Shown here: positions 53,870 to 63,204 of the stretch, in pieces
Layout of the letters: the number at the start of each line of letters is the position of its first letter
Numbering within the stretch: the first letter of the stretch is position 1
Source: Pseudomonas sp. BCA17
Lineage (GTDB): Bacteria; Pseudomonadota; Gammaproteobacteria; Pseudomonadales; Pseudomonadaceae
Direction of reading: 5' to 3'
NCBI RefSeq assembly: GCF_004519405.1
Contig: NZ_SGWI01000002.1
Span: 704,133 to 768,132, forward strand
DNA length: 64,000 bases
Program-made: the position numbers and the translations under genes
The notes under the pieces: generated by a model
Databases searched by the model: none
The model's input: only the letters and a program-made list of their open reading frames with translations
Told to the model about the DNA's origin: nothing

Positions 53870-53898
53870 ATGTGAGAGGGGCTTGCCCCCCCCCACAT
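53870..53898. repeat. Short palindromic repeat between convergent genes
   Basis: ATGTG-A-GAGGGG, CTTG, CCCCCCCCCACAT forms an imperfect hairpin of the type common between P. fluorescens genes (core GGGGCTTGCCCC). It may stop transcription in both directions. Confidence 0.6.
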
Positions 53899-53910
53899 GG
53901 GACGGTGTGC

Positions 53911-54363
53911 CTAATCGACCAACGTACAGGCCATGACCACCGCATCTTCACGGCCACCCACGGCGGGGTAGTAGTCCCGACGCCGACCGATCTCGTTGAA
54001 GCCATACCGCTCATAAAGGCGAAAGGCGCTTGTATTGCTGTCGCGCACCTCCAGGAAGCACTCCCGGGCATTGGCGGCATAGGCACGGGACATCAAGTGT
54101 TCCAGGAGCGCCAACCCCAGGCCGCGGCCCTGGTTTTCCGGTTTGACGGTGATATTCAGCAAATGCGCTTCATCAAGGATGATCTGCACCACGCCGTGGC
54201 CCACTTGCTGCTCACCTTCGAACATCAGCCAGATCTGGTATTTGCCCAGCCCATCAAGAAAAATCCCGCGGGTCCAGGGATGGCTGAACGCCGCGTATTC
54301 GATTTTCAGCACCGCGTCGAGGTCAGCCTCGGTCATCGGGCGGAAAGATAAAGCCTCACTCAT
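53911..54363 (-). CDS. rimI: Ribosomal protein S18-alanine N-acetyltransferase RimI
   Basis: A 150-residue GNAT acetyltransferase. The acetyl-CoA loop is VKPENQGRGLGLALLEHLMS, and the RimI-typical segments are AFSHPWTRGIFLDGL, ECFLEVRDSNTSAFRLYERY and GFNEIGRRRDYYP. It acetylates the N-terminal alanine of ribosomal protein S18. It overlaps the upstream gene by eight bases, so they are co-transcribed. Confidence 0.93.
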   Translation of the reverse strand: MSEALSFRPMTEADLDAVLKIEYAAFSHPWTRGIFLDGLGKYQIWLMFEGEQQVGHGVVQIILDEAHLLNITVKPENQGRGLGLALLEHLMSRAYAANARECFLEVRDSNTSAFRLYERYGFNEIGRRRDYYPAVGGREDAVVMACTLVD

Positions 54364-55096
54364 CAGTCGTTTTCCAGCGCGCCATCAGCCGGCGCATGGC
54401 TTGCCAGACTTCAGCCTTACGCTGTGGCTCTTCCATTAATAATTCAAGGCCCGGCAGGGCCCATACCGAGCCCAGGCCCTCGACCTGCAACTCGCGGTAC
54501 CAGGCTTCGGCATTCGCCTCGCCGGCGAAACGCACGGCGGGCAGGCCAATCAGCCACAGGCATACACAGGGTTCGTCTTCCAGGCGGGCCGACACGAAGC
54601 CTTGCACAAAATCCCGCGCAGCCTCCGGGCCCTGGTCCATGGTGCCGCGTACCAGCAATGGCCAGCGCACCGGGTCGCCGACGATTTGCGGGCTGTCGGG
54701 CAGGCCGGCAGCCCGCAGCATGTCCTTGAGCAATATGTAGGCCGGGTCGCGGGTCTGGAAACGTTCGCCGGTGGGCAGTTCCGCCAGCAACAGGCAACGC
54801 CCGGCACGCAGCAACTGCAGGGCAAAGCGCGGTGGTGGCACCACCGGAGCCTTGACCACCGGCGCCGCTTCCTCGGCCGCCACCGGCTTGGACACCGGCG
54901 ATGGGCGCGGCACTTCGATCTTAGCTCGCTCCACCACAGGCCGCGCTTCGGCTACGGGCTTGACCACCGGTACCGGCGCCGCGGCTTCCTCGCCCGATGA
55001 CTCGAACTCATAAGGCTCAAGCGCCTGCAACAGCTCCGGCCGCGACGGCGCGGCAAACGGCAGTTCGGTGCGGGGCAGCCAGTTGACCACTTGCAT
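54356..55096 (-). CDS. Conserved protein of unknown function upstream of rimI
   Basis: ATG 55096 gives 246 residues (MQVVNWLPRTELPFAAPSRP); the frame is open upstream but that part lies in the intergenic region with the DnaA-like boxes. The first 40 residues are followed by a Pro/Ala/Val/Glu-rich linker (about 50-100) and a C-terminal alpha/beta domain (RFALQLLRAGRCLLLAELPT; WALPGLELLMEEPQRKAEVW). There is no signal peptide. Pseudomonads keep this gene next to rimI; in some bacteria this place is held by holC/holD-type polymerase subunits, and a HolD-like role (psi) is possible but not shown. Confidence 0.72.
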   Translation of the reverse strand: MQVVNWLPRTELPFAAPSRPELLQALEPYEFESSGEEAAAPVPVVKPVAEARPVVERAKIEVPRPSPVSKPVAAEEAAPVVKAPVVPPPRFALQLLRAGRCLLLAELPTGERFQTRDPAYILLKDMLRAAGLPDSPQIVGDPVRWPLLVRGTMDQGPEAARDFVQGFVSARLEDEPCVCLWLIGLPAVRFAGEANAEAWYRELQVEGLGSVWALPGLELLMEEPQRKAEVWQAMRRLMARWKTTDE

Positions 55097-55147
55097 GGCG
55101 GTCAAATAAGCGCGACGTCGGGACTCGATAAGCACAGCTCGGCCACT

Positions 55148-55224
55148 TGTGGATAAGTAAAGAGCGGGGATTCTACCGCTGTTCGGCAACAATCGCCCAC
55201 TGCGCACTGACCGGCTGTGGATAA
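55148..55224. promoter_or_regulatory. Two perfect DnaA-box 9-mers upstream of mksFEB
   Basis: TGTGGATAA (reverse complement of TTATCCACA) occurs at 55148-55156 and 55216-55224, same direction, 68 bases apart, in the gap between the divergent rimI operon and mksF. Perfect 9-mers also occur at 3655-3663 upstream of pth and inside the araC-like gene, so single sites mean little; the spaced intergenic pair is more suggestive. Confidence 0.45.
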
Positions 55225-55283
55225 ATCCCGCGCCTGATGCAGTACAATCGCGACTTTTAATCGCCAACCAGCCGGCCATTCCC

Positions 55284-56561
55284 ATGATCGAACCCAAGCG
55301 CGTCCTACGCGCCCTCGCCGAACACTGGGCCTTACTTGAGCCACTGTGTGAACACTTCGACCAAGGCACCTTGAGCCTGAGCGAGCTGCGCGCGCAACTG
55401 GCCGCCCAACAACTGGACAGCACGCCCCAGGACATCACCAGCCTGCTGGACGTATGGATTCGCCTGGATATCCTGGTGCCTGTCGCCAAGAGCCCGAACC
55501 GTTTCGAGCTCAATGCGCAGATCCATGACTTCCTGGCTTACCTTCGCAAGGAGCACCGGCTTGGCCTGTGCCTGGAAATCGAAGCCTACCTGCGCCATCT
55601 GGAGCGCCTGGCAGGCTACATCCAGGACGCCTTCGACATCCGCGACGGCCACGACCTGGCCCGCCAACTGCGCCTGCTCGACATGCGCGTGCGTGACGTA
55701 CTGAAAAAGCTCGCCAACGACGAACAGGCCCTGGCCGCCGTGGCCGACCGCGCCAAAACCAGCGACCGGCAGATCCCGCTGCGCCAGCGTTACGCCGAGG
55801 TGTTGGCGACCTGGGATGAATACGTCGAACCAATGATCCAACTGGTGAACGCCGACGGCGCATTCGAACAGGGCGTGCGCAAGGTCGAGAATGTGCTGTT
55901 GCGCATGCTCACCGAACAACAGCGTCTCGGCCACCTGGTTGATGACGACATGTTGCTGCGTACCCATGCGCGCATCCTCGAAATGCAGACCAGCGCCCAG
56001 TTGACCTTGCGCCATGCGCGGGAATTGCTGTTGCCGTTGCGCGAGGAAGCCCGTCGGCACAACGCCGTGACCCGTGGCGCGGCGCTGGCCTTGTCGGCGA
56101 TTCGCCGCAAAGGGCTGGACGCAGTGCCGCAGGCGGCGTTGCCGATGTTTACCCGGCCGCAGAGCACTTTCCTCGGCAGCGCGAGCCAGGTGGAAGCCTA
56201 TGTCTATGCGCTGGCGAACTTCGAACCGAAACCGGCGCGGTTCCCCAAGGCGCATAAATCCCACAAAGGCGAAGCCCCGCGCGCACCGCGCACGGTCAAG
56301 GAAATGCTCGAGCGCTGCGAGGACGCGCTGCCGATGCCGGACCTGATGACCTGGCTGCTGGAACAGGAACCGAACGGTGCCACCGACGAGTTGCTGTACT
56401 GGTTCTCGCGCCTGTCCCGCGAGAAACGCTTCAAGCGCGAGCGCCTGGAACGTCGCGAATATCACACACACGAGCATCAGGTCAGCCTGCGCTCATTCGC
56501 CCTGCTCCCGGCTGCGCCTGACGCCGTCGAGAATTCTGCGAGCACGCCTTATGCATCTTGA
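55284..56561 (+). CDS. mksF: Condensin kleisin subunit MksF
   Basis: A 425-residue MukF-like protein: an N-terminal winged helix (KRVLRALAEHWALLEPLCEH; ITSLLDVWIRLDILVPV), a long helical middle and a C-terminal winged helix. MksF bridges the MksB heads and binds MksE in the alternative condensin of P. aeruginosa. It is first in the mksFEB operon and overlaps mksE by 11 bases. Confidence 0.9.
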   Translation: MIEPKRVLRALAEHWALLEPLCEHFDQGTLSLSELRAQLAAQQLDSTPQDITSLLDVWIRLDILVPVAKSPNRFELNAQIHDFLAYLRKEHRLGLCLEIEAYLRHLERLAGYIQDAFDIRDGHDLARQLRLLDMRVRDVLKKLANDEQALAAVADRAKTSDRQIPLRQRYAEVLATWDEYVEPMIQLVNADGAFEQGVRKVENVLLRMLTEQQRLGHLVDDDMLLRTHARILEMQTSAQLTLRHARELLLPLREEARRHNAVTRGAALALSAIRRKGLDAVPQAALPMFTRPQSTFLGSASQVEAYVYALANFEPKPARFPKAHKSHKGEAPRAPRTVKEMLERCEDALPMPDLMTWLLEQEPNGATDELLYWFSRLSREKRFKRERLERREYHTHEHQVSLRSFALLPAAPDAVENSASTPYAS

Positions 56562-57258
56562 TCTATCCGAACTGTCCCAGCTGGCGCCGATTTTTCGCGA
56601 GCTGTTCAAGGGTTACCACGTCAGCCGCCGCGACCCGGAGCTGTACGCACAACTGTCGAATTTCCAGGACCAGTACCGCACGCTGTTCAAGGCTCTGGGC
56701 TTTGAACTGGTATGCGATACCCGGGGTTTCTACTACTTCGTGCCGGACACCGCCGTGGCCGCCGCGCAAGTGAACAAGACCGCGCAGCGCCTGGCATTGT
56801 TCACCTTCATCATCGTCGAGCATTTGGCCGACCAGGGCCGTGACCCGATCGCTGTGCTCGACGGTGGCAGCCTGGGCCGCGATGAGCTGCCGTCATTGCT
56901 GGAAAAGTACCGTGACCTGTTTATGCAGGCCGAAGTGCAGACCCAGGAAGAACTCGAAGAAAAAATCATGCGCCGCATGACCCAACTGGGTTTTGCCAGC
57001 GAAGACAACGGCGTATACCGCTTCCTGCCGCCGATGCACCGGTTCCTTGATGTGTGCCTGTCGGTACAGCAGGACCGTGACCTGGCCGCCAGCATCCACA
57101 GCGTGTTGCCATTGCCGGCACCGGTGATCATCGATGAAGACAGCGATGAAAAACTGCTGAAAACCGATGACCCGCTGGACCTCAGTGACTTTGCCGAAGA
57201 AAGCGAAGAAGACGCTCTGGCTCGCGCCATTGCAGAAGAACAGGAGACCGACGCATGA
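56551..57258 (+). CDS. mksE: Condensin KITE subunit MksE
   Basis: ATG 56551 lies in the end of mksF and gives 235 residues, the size of MukE/MksE. Two winged-helix parts (FRELFKGYHVSRRDPELYAQ; IMRRMTQLGFASEDNGVYRF) are followed by an acidic tail (EESEEDALARAIAEEQETDA). It binds MksF and modulates MksB. It overlaps mksB by four bases. Confidence 0.9.
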   Translation: MHLDLSELSQLAPIFRELFKGYHVSRRDPELYAQLSNFQDQYRTLFKALGFELVCDTRGFYYFVPDTAVAAAQVNKTAQRLALFTFIIVEHLADQGRDPIAVLDGGSLGRDELPSLLEKYRDLFMQAEVQTQEELEEKIMRRMTQLGFASEDNGVYRFLPPMHRFLDVCLSVQQDRDLAASIHSVLPLPAPVIIDEDSDEKLLKTDDPLDLSDFAEESEEDALARAIAEEQETDA

Positions 57259-60095
57259 GTAAGGAACGCTACGGCATCCGCCGCTTCGCCCTATTGAACA
57301 CCGCCGGATACAGCCTGGGCCTGTTCCCGCTGGAAGAACCGCTGTCGGTGTACGGTGCGAACAACCTGGGCAAATCGGCGTCGATCAACGCGTTGCAGTT
57401 CCCGATCCTGGCGCGCATGTCGGACATGAGTTTCGGCAAGTACACCCTGGAACAATCGCGACGCTTCTACTTCGCCAGTGACACCAGCTACATTCTCGTG
57501 GAAGTCGCCCTGCCCCACGGCCCACACGTCATCGGCGTGGTCGGACGTGGCCCGGGGGGTGGTTTCGGGCACCAGTTCTTTGCCTATGCCGGTAAGCTGG
57601 ACCTGGCTCACTACCAGAAAAACGACACCTGCCTGCGCCAGAAAGAGCTGTTCACCAACCTTGAGCGCGAAGGCCTGAAAGCCTACGAACTCAAACCCGA
57701 TGAACTGCGTCGCTTGCTGGTGGGCGGCCACACGTCGATCCCGCTGGACCTGACCCTGATTCCGCTGCGCTCCACCAGCGAACAGAGCCTGAAGACTTTC
57801 AGGGCACTGTTTATCAACCTGCTGCACATGCGCGAAATCACCGCGGCCAAGCTCAAGCAATTGTTTCTCGATGCGTTCGAACACAGCCTGCGTTCGGGCA
57901 GTGTCGACTACATCGCCGCGTGCGAAGAAGCCTTCCGTGATGTGCGCCGCATGGAACAGGACTACAACTCGCTGGTGGCCGCCGGGCCTTTGGTCGAAGC
58001 CCTGTCCAATGGCGTGAAGCAGCGCGATATCCTGCGCGGCAAACTGCATCGCCTGTCGCCACTGCTGGATTCGTTGCTGGGCACTTGGTCAGACTACGCC
58101 AGTGCACGCAAGGAGGAGCTGACGATCCAGGCCGAGCACTACCGTAACGAGCAGGATGCCCTGCAGAACGATCAGCGTGGCGGCACCCAGGAGCTGATGC
58201 GCCTGGAGCGGGAAATCAGCGGCATTCAGCGTTGGCTGGGCGAATTGTCGGTGCTCAAGCATCGCTTTGCGTTGGTCGATGACGTCAGGGTGCTGGAGCA
58301 GCAACTGCTGGCAGCCAAGGACGCCCACGATGAATTGGCCGGTGCCTTGGCGCAGTCGCGACAATTCAGCGCCGAGGATTTGGACGAGCGTCTGCGGGAC
58401 CTGGAAAAACGCTTGAAGTCGGTCAGGCAGCAACTCGACCACGCGGACAACAACAGCTACGCCAAACTGCGTGAAGAATTCTCACAGCAGGATGTTGAAC
58501 GTCTGATGCGCCTGTTCAACAGTTCGCTATTCAGCCTGCCGTTGGGTGAGCATGGCATCACGCTGGACGAGGACGGCCAGTGGGTCAAATCCCTGGAGCA
58601 GATCCTCGATGGCTTCAAGGGCGAGCGCTTCGAAGTGCCGGGGCTGTCTATCGACATCTCCCACATCGAACCACCGGCGTTGCAAGCCCTGGCGGATCGC
58701 GCAGCATTGCGCGACCAGAAAGAACGCCTGGAAAAAGAACTCAAACAGCTCAAGACGCAGCAGGCAGTAGCCTCTGACCGCGCGGCGAGCAAGACACAGA
58801 CCGAAGCGCTGTACCAACAGGTACTGGATGCACAAAAGGCGTTGGAAGATTTCCGCCGCACACAAACCCTGAGTGCCGAAGAAGGCGAGAAGCTGGAAAA
58901 CCTGGCGCAGATGGAAGCGGCCCAGGATGAGTTGAAGCGCTCCAGCGATGCCTTTACCGAACGCGTTCAGCAACTGTCGGCCAAGTTGCAATTGGTCGGC
59001 CGTCAGATCGCGGATATGGAAGCCAAACAGCGTACGCTGGATGACGCCTTGCGTCGTCGTCAGCTGCTGCCGGCGGACTTGCCGTTCGGCACGCCGTTCA
59101 TGGACCCGGTCGACGACTCCATGGACAACCTGCTGCCGCTGCTCAATGACTATCAGGACAGCTGGCAAGGTTTGCTGCGCGCTGATGGCCAGATCGAAGC
59201 GTTGTATGCGCAGGTACGCCTCAAGGGTGTGGCCAAGTTCGACAGCGAGGATGACGTTGAACGTCGCCTGCAGTTGCTGATCAACGCCTATGCGCACCGT
59301 ACCGACGAAGCGCTGACGCTGGGCAAGGCGCGCCGTGCGGCGGTCACCGATATCGCACGCACCCTGCGCAATATCCGTAGTGACTACGACAGCCTGGAAC
59401 ACCAGTTGGCGTTGTTCAACCGCGAGATCAACAAGCGCCAGGTGTCCAACCTGCAGAGCTTTCGCATCGTGCTGGCGCCGAACAAGGAAGCGCTCAAGCA
59501 TATCGATCAGATCATTCACAGTGCCGGCCAGTACGAAGAGGGCGAGACCCTGTCGGTCTTCGACCTCAGCCAGAGCGCCGAGCAAGACAACAAGAACGAA
59601 GAGGCCAAGGAATACCTGGCCCGCCTGGTAGCCGCCAACCATAACCAGTTGGGCCTCAAGGACTTGTTCGAGCTGGCGTTCGAGATCACCAAGGTGCACG
59701 GCCAGCCGGTGATTCACACCGACATCGATGGCGCGGCGTCCAACGGCACCACCATGACCATCAAGGCGCTGACCAACATGTACTTGTTGCTGCACTTGAT
59801 GGACCGCGACCAGGCCGGACGTGTGCGCTTGCCGTACTACCTCGACGAGGCGGCAGACATCGACGAGAAGAACCAGGCCGCCTTGCTGGAAACCAGCTTG
59901 CAGCTGGGCTTCGTGCCGATCCTGGCGAGTGTGAAGCCGCAGGTGTCCGCTCAGGTGGCGATCGACCTCGAAGGCGGCAGCGGGCCGAATGGAATCTACA
60001 TCGATGAGGCGGACTGGAAGTACATCCGTCGTCACGATGTGGTGAAAGCCACGATGAATGTGCAGGCGGATGAGCCGGAGTTGGATGAGGTTTAA
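57255..60095 (+). CDS. mksB: Condensin SMC-like ATPase MksB
   Basis: A 946-residue SMC-like protein. Walker A is YGANNLGKSASINAL at about 33-47, long coiled coils run from about 270 to 420 and 490 to 600 around a short hinge, and the C-terminal head has TMTIKALTNMYLLLHLMDRD and Walker B RLPYYLDEAADID. It organises the chromosome with MksE and MksF. The MksG/JetD TOPRIM nuclease that marks plasmid-defence (Wadjet-like) systems is absent: a terminator follows at once. Confidence 0.94.
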   Translation: MSKERYGIRRFALLNTAGYSLGLFPLEEPLSVYGANNLGKSASINALQFPILARMSDMSFGKYTLEQSRRFYFASDTSYILVEVALPHGPHVIGVVGRGPGGGFGHQFFAYAGKLDLAHYQKNDTCLRQKELFTNLEREGLKAYELKPDELRRLLVGGHTSIPLDLTLIPLRSTSEQSLKTFRALFINLLHMREITAAKLKQLFLDAFEHSLRSGSVDYIAACEEAFRDVRRMEQDYNSLVAAGPLVEALSNGVKQRDILRGKLHRLSPLLDSLLGTWSDYASARKEELTIQAEHYRNEQDALQNDQRGGTQELMRLEREISGIQRWLGELSVLKHRFALVDDVRVLEQQLLAAKDAHDELAGALAQSRQFSAEDLDERLRDLEKRLKSVRQQLDHADNNSYAKLREEFSQQDVERLMRLFNSSLFSLPLGEHGITLDEDGQWVKSLEQILDGFKGERFEVPGLSIDISHIEPPALQALADRAALRDQKERLEKELKQLKTQQAVASDRAASKTQTEALYQQVLDAQKALEDFRRTQTLSAEEGEKLENLAQMEAAQDELKRSSDAFTERVQQLSAKLQLVGRQIADMEAKQRTLDDALRRRQLLPADLPFGTPFMDPVDDSMDNLLPLLNDYQDSWQGLLRADGQIEALYAQVRLKGVAKFDSEDDVERRLQLLINAYAHRTDEALTLGKARRAAVTDIARTLRNIRSDYDSLEHQLALFNREINKRQVSNLQSFRIVLAPNKEALKHIDQIIHSAGQYEEGETLSVFDLSQSAEQDNKNEEAKEYLARLVAANHNQLGLKDLFELAFEITKVHGQPVIHTDIDGAASNGTTMTIKALTNMYLLLHLMDRDQAGRVRLPYYLDEAADIDEKNQAALLETSLQLGFVPILASVKPQVSAQVAIDLEGGSGPNGIYIDEADWKYIRRHDVVKATMNVQADEPELDEV

Positions 60096-60113
60096 TCCAC
60101 GGCACTGAAACGC

Positions 60114-60148
60114 AAAAGGCCGCGATCTTATGGATCGCGGCCTTTTTT
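60114..60148 (+). terminator. Rho-independent terminator after mksB
   Basis: AAAAGGCCGCGATC (60114-60127), loop TTATG, GATCGCGGCCTTTTTT: 14-bp stem plus T-run, 19 bases after the mksB stop. Confidence 0.93.
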
Positions 60149-60184
60149 GTAGGCTTGGAATGTGGTTTGTTCTTACGGCCCTAT

Positions 60185-60263
60185 CGCGGGCAAGTCCGCT
60201 CCTACAGTTGACCGGGTTTTCCTGTAGGAATGCGGTCGAGTGCAGGAGCGGGCTTACCGACGA
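60185..60263. repeat. Inverted pair of REP elements
   Basis: CGCGGGCAAGTCCGCTCCTACA (60185-60206 in part) and the opposing TGCAGGAGCGGGCTTACCGAC (60241-60261) are two facing REP cores around about 30 bases. Such REP doublets are common in pseudomonads between convergent genes, here mksB and the MCE gene. Confidence 0.85.
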
Positions 60264-60278
60264 AGGCCGCGCCTCGGT

Positions 60279-62582
60279 CTACTTGCCGAGCGGGATCTTA
60301 GGTGCCCAGGTCAGCCATTCATCTTCGAACTTGTCGAAGAGTGGGAAGGTTTGTTGTGGCCGTGCAGCGTTGCCCATGCGCTCGCCGTCTGGCGTGGCAA
60401 AGGCGATGCCGCCGGCGACCAACGTCTCCAGGGACTCGGTGCGCACCGTCGCGCCTTTGAACAGCCCGAAGTCGAGCCCGAAACCACTGGTGTTCCAGAA
60501 GCGGCTGCCGCTGCGTACCAGTGGCGCGTACTTGGGCTCGATCAGGATGTGGATGAGGACACGGTCCGCGGTCTGGCCCAACTCGTAGCCCGTTACTTTG
60601 CCGACGGTAACTTCGCGATAGGTGACCGGCACGCCTTCCTTCAACGAACCACGGCGTGCGGCACTGAGTGTCAGGCTCAGGCCAGCCTCTTGGTGGGCGG
60701 CTTCAGGTGGCTGGTCCAGCGCGACGAAACTCTTCTGCGGACCGGCGTTTTTCGCAGCCGGTTGCACTTCGATGTATTGGCCTGTGACCAGGGTTTCCAG
60801 GTTCGACGTTTTCATCAGGCCCAGCTCAGGCTTGACCACCCAGAATTGGCTACCGGCGCGCGCGATCCGATCAGCCACTTGGGTGATACGTGCGCTGAGC
60901 AATACTGACTGCATGTCGGCGCTGAGGTCGACGCTCTCGATCTTGCCCACGTCCAACCCTTTGTAACGCACCCGTGTGCCGGGACGCAGTCCATCGGCAC
61001 GATCAACCTTGATGGTCACCAGGGTGCCATGTTGATTGGCCGCTTCACGGTCGGCGAACAGACGGAAACGCGGGATACGTTTTTTCAGTGGTACGTTGGG
61101 CTCCGGGGTCTCGAAGGCAATACCGCCGGCCATCAGGCTGGCCAGGGATTCACTCTTCACCTGGATGCCGCCGGTCAGACCGCCGGTCAGGGTGACGCCG
61201 CTGGCGTTCCAGAAACGCGTCGAACCGTTGACCAGATTTTCGTATTCCTTCTCGATATGTACGCCGATCACCAGTTGCTTGTTCTTGCGCGAGAACTGGT
61301 AGCTCTGCACCGAGCCGACTTTGACCTGCTTATAGAGGATCGGACTGCCCACATCCAGGGAGCCGAGGTTATCGGTGAGCAGCACCATGTGCAGGCCTGG
61401 GGAGCGCAGGTCCAACGGTGGCGCTTTGGCCCGAGCGATGAACTCACGCTGCTGCGCGCCGCCTTTGTCGCCAGGTCGGATGGCGATGTAGTTACCTTTG
61501 ACCAAGGCTTCCAGACCGGTGATACCCGCCAGGGAGATGGATGGCTTGACTACCCAGAACTGGGTGTCCTGCACCAGATAGTCCTCGGCAAGTGGGTCAA
61601 GGGTCAGTTCAGCGTTCGCGCTGGAAAGACTGGGGTCGATCTTCAGGGTTTTCAGGCTACCGACCTGGATGCCCTTGTACATGACTGGGGTGCGTCCGGC
61701 CTGCAAGCCTTCGAAATCGGTGAGTTTGACCTTGACTCTGATGCCGGCCGCGGCGGCATCAAAATCCTCATAGAGACGGAATGGCAGGCTCGGGTCGGTC
61801 GGCGGACTGTCCTTGCGATTCTCTGGCGTGGCGAAGGCTATACCTCCGGCGACGATGCTGGAGAGGGATTCGCTGCGCACCTTCACACCGGAGAGGTTGG
61901 CGTCGATGCTGATGCCACTGGCGTTCCAGAAACGCGTATGTTTGCGCACCAGGTTGGCGTAGGTCGGTTCGATATAGACCTTGATCTCGACGGTGCTCTG
62001 GTCCTCGGAAAGCAGGTAGCTTTTGACCTGGCCGACCTGGATCTGCTTGTAGAACACCGGGCTGCCACGATTCAGCGAGCCAAGCCGATCAGCCTTGAGG
62101 GTCAAGTGCAGGCCGGGCTTGGCGTCGGATAACGGCGGCTCTTCAGAAAGCGCCTTGAATTTGCGGGTGGGCTCACCATCACCCGGACTGGCGGCAATGT
62201 AGTTACCCGAAACCAGGGTTTCCAGACCGGTGATACCGGCAAGAGTGACGCTGGGTTTGACCAGCCAGAAACGCGTGTTGGTCTTGAGGTATTGCTCAAC
62301 GTCTTTGTTCATTTCGATGGTAGCGATCACACCGCGATTGCTGCCTTCGTCATCCAGGGCCAAGGTTTTGACCTTCCCCACGGTCATGCCTTTGTAGACC
62401 ACTTCGGTCTTGTTGACCTGAATACCTTCGCCGCTTTCAAAACGGACTTGGATCTCGATGCCCTGTTGGGTATAGGCACGCCATCCCAACCAGCCACCGA
62501 TGATCAGGGCAATCAGGGGCAACACCCAAATGGCCGACCAGTTGGAGGCTGGGCGGGTTTTAGCTTTAGGCAAATCACTCAT
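60279..62582 (-). CDS. PqiB/LetB-like MCE protein with six MCE repeats
   Basis: A 767-residue protein with one N-terminal membrane helix (WSAIWVLPLIALIIGGWLGW) and six MCE domains, each with the G-x-P-V-x-Y-K/R-x-x-x-V-G-x-V pattern (for example VNKTEVVYKGMTVGKV, GSPVFYKQIQVGQV, TPVMYKGIQVGSL, GSPILYKQVKVGSV, TRVRYKGLDVGKI, VPVTYREVTVGKV). Such proteins stack MCE rings into a periplasmic tube for lipid transport; PqiB has three repeats and E. coli LetB seven. It follows two PqiA-type genes, so the operon is a LetAB/PqiAB relative. Confidence 0.92.
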   Translation of the reverse strand: MSDLPKAKTRPASNWSAIWVLPLIALIIGGWLGWRAYTQQGIEIQVRFESGEGIQVNKTEVVYKGMTVGKVKTLALDDEGSNRGVIATIEMNKDVEQYLKTNTRFWLVKPSVTLAGITGLETLVSGNYIAASPGDGEPTRKFKALSEEPPLSDAKPGLHLTLKADRLGSLNRGSPVFYKQIQVGQVKSYLLSEDQSTVEIKVYIEPTYANLVRKHTRFWNASGISIDANLSGVKVRSESLSSIVAGGIAFATPENRKDSPPTDPSLPFRLYEDFDAAAAGIRVKVKLTDFEGLQAGRTPVMYKGIQVGSLKTLKIDPSLSSANAELTLDPLAEDYLVQDTQFWVVKPSISLAGITGLEALVKGNYIAIRPGDKGGAQQREFIARAKAPPLDLRSPGLHMVLLTDNLGSLDVGSPILYKQVKVGSVQSYQFSRKNKQLVIGVHIEKEYENLVNGSTRFWNASGVTLTGGLTGGIQVKSESLASLMAGGIAFETPEPNVPLKKRIPRFRLFADREAANQHGTLVTIKVDRADGLRPGTRVRYKGLDVGKIESVDLSADMQSVLLSARITQVADRIARAGSQFWVVKPELGLMKTSNLETLVTGQYIEVQPAAKNAGPQKSFVALDQPPEAAHQEAGLSLTLSAARRGSLKEGVPVTYREVTVGKVTGYELGQTADRVLIHILIEPKYAPLVRSGSRFWNTSGFGLDFGLFKGATVRTESLETLVAGGIAFATPDGERMGNAARPQQTFPLFDKFEDEWLTWAPKIPLGK

Positions 62583-63204
62583 GGTCGTCGTCCGACTCCG
62601 TGTTATCCCAAATCAGTCGGGGATCAAAAGTTACTGCGGCAAGCATCGTCAAGATCACCACACTGGCGAACGCTGCGGCACCGAGATCGGCCTCGACACT
62701 GGCAAGTCGCCCAAAGTTTACAACCGCCACCAGGATGGCGATCACGAAGATATCCAACATGGACCAGCGTCCAATGAATTCGATAAAGCGGTACATGATA
62801 ATGCGTTGTTGCGCGGACAGCGGTTGACGGCGCTGCACCGAAAACAGGAGCAGACCGATACCCACCAACTTGAATGTTGGCACCAGAATGCTGGCGATAA
62901 ACACCACGGCCGCGATGGGATACATACCGTGCTGCACCAGTTGGATCACACCGGCCATGATGGTACTGGGATCGCCCTGCCCCAGGGTATTGATGGTCAT
63001 GATCGGCAACAGATTCGCGGGGATATACAGGATGGCCGCGGTAATCAGCAATGCCCATGTGCGTGTCAGACTGTTGGGGCGCCGGGCGTGGATCAACGCG
63101 CCGCAACGCGTGCAAAGCTGCTCATCGGTGTCCGACTCTTGCTTGTTCAGTTCGTGGCATTCGGTACAAATCAGAATGCCCGCGTCAATCGCTCGCATGA
63201 TCAT
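62575..63204 (-). CDS. PqiA/LetA-like membrane protein, C-terminal half
   Basis: A 209-residue protein (ATG 63198 is an alternative start) with an N-terminal zinc-ribbon-like CxxC pair (ILICTECHELNK, QLCTRCGALIHAR) and about four membrane helices of the PqiA domain (LLITAAILYIPANLLPIMTI). It corresponds to the second half of LetA/YebS. It overlaps the gene before by 20 bases and the MCE gene by eight, so the three are surely one operon. Confidence 0.9.
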   Translation of the reverse strand: MIMRAIDAGILICTECHELNKQESDTDEQLCTRCGALIHARRPNSLTRTWALLITAAILYIPANLLPIMTINTLGQGDPSTIMAGVIQLVQHGMYPIAAVVFIASILVPTFKLVGIGLLLFSVQRRQPLSAQQRIIMYRFIEFIGRWSMLDIFVIAILVAVVNFGRLASVEADLGAAAFASVVILTMLAAVTFDPRLIWDNTESDDDHE

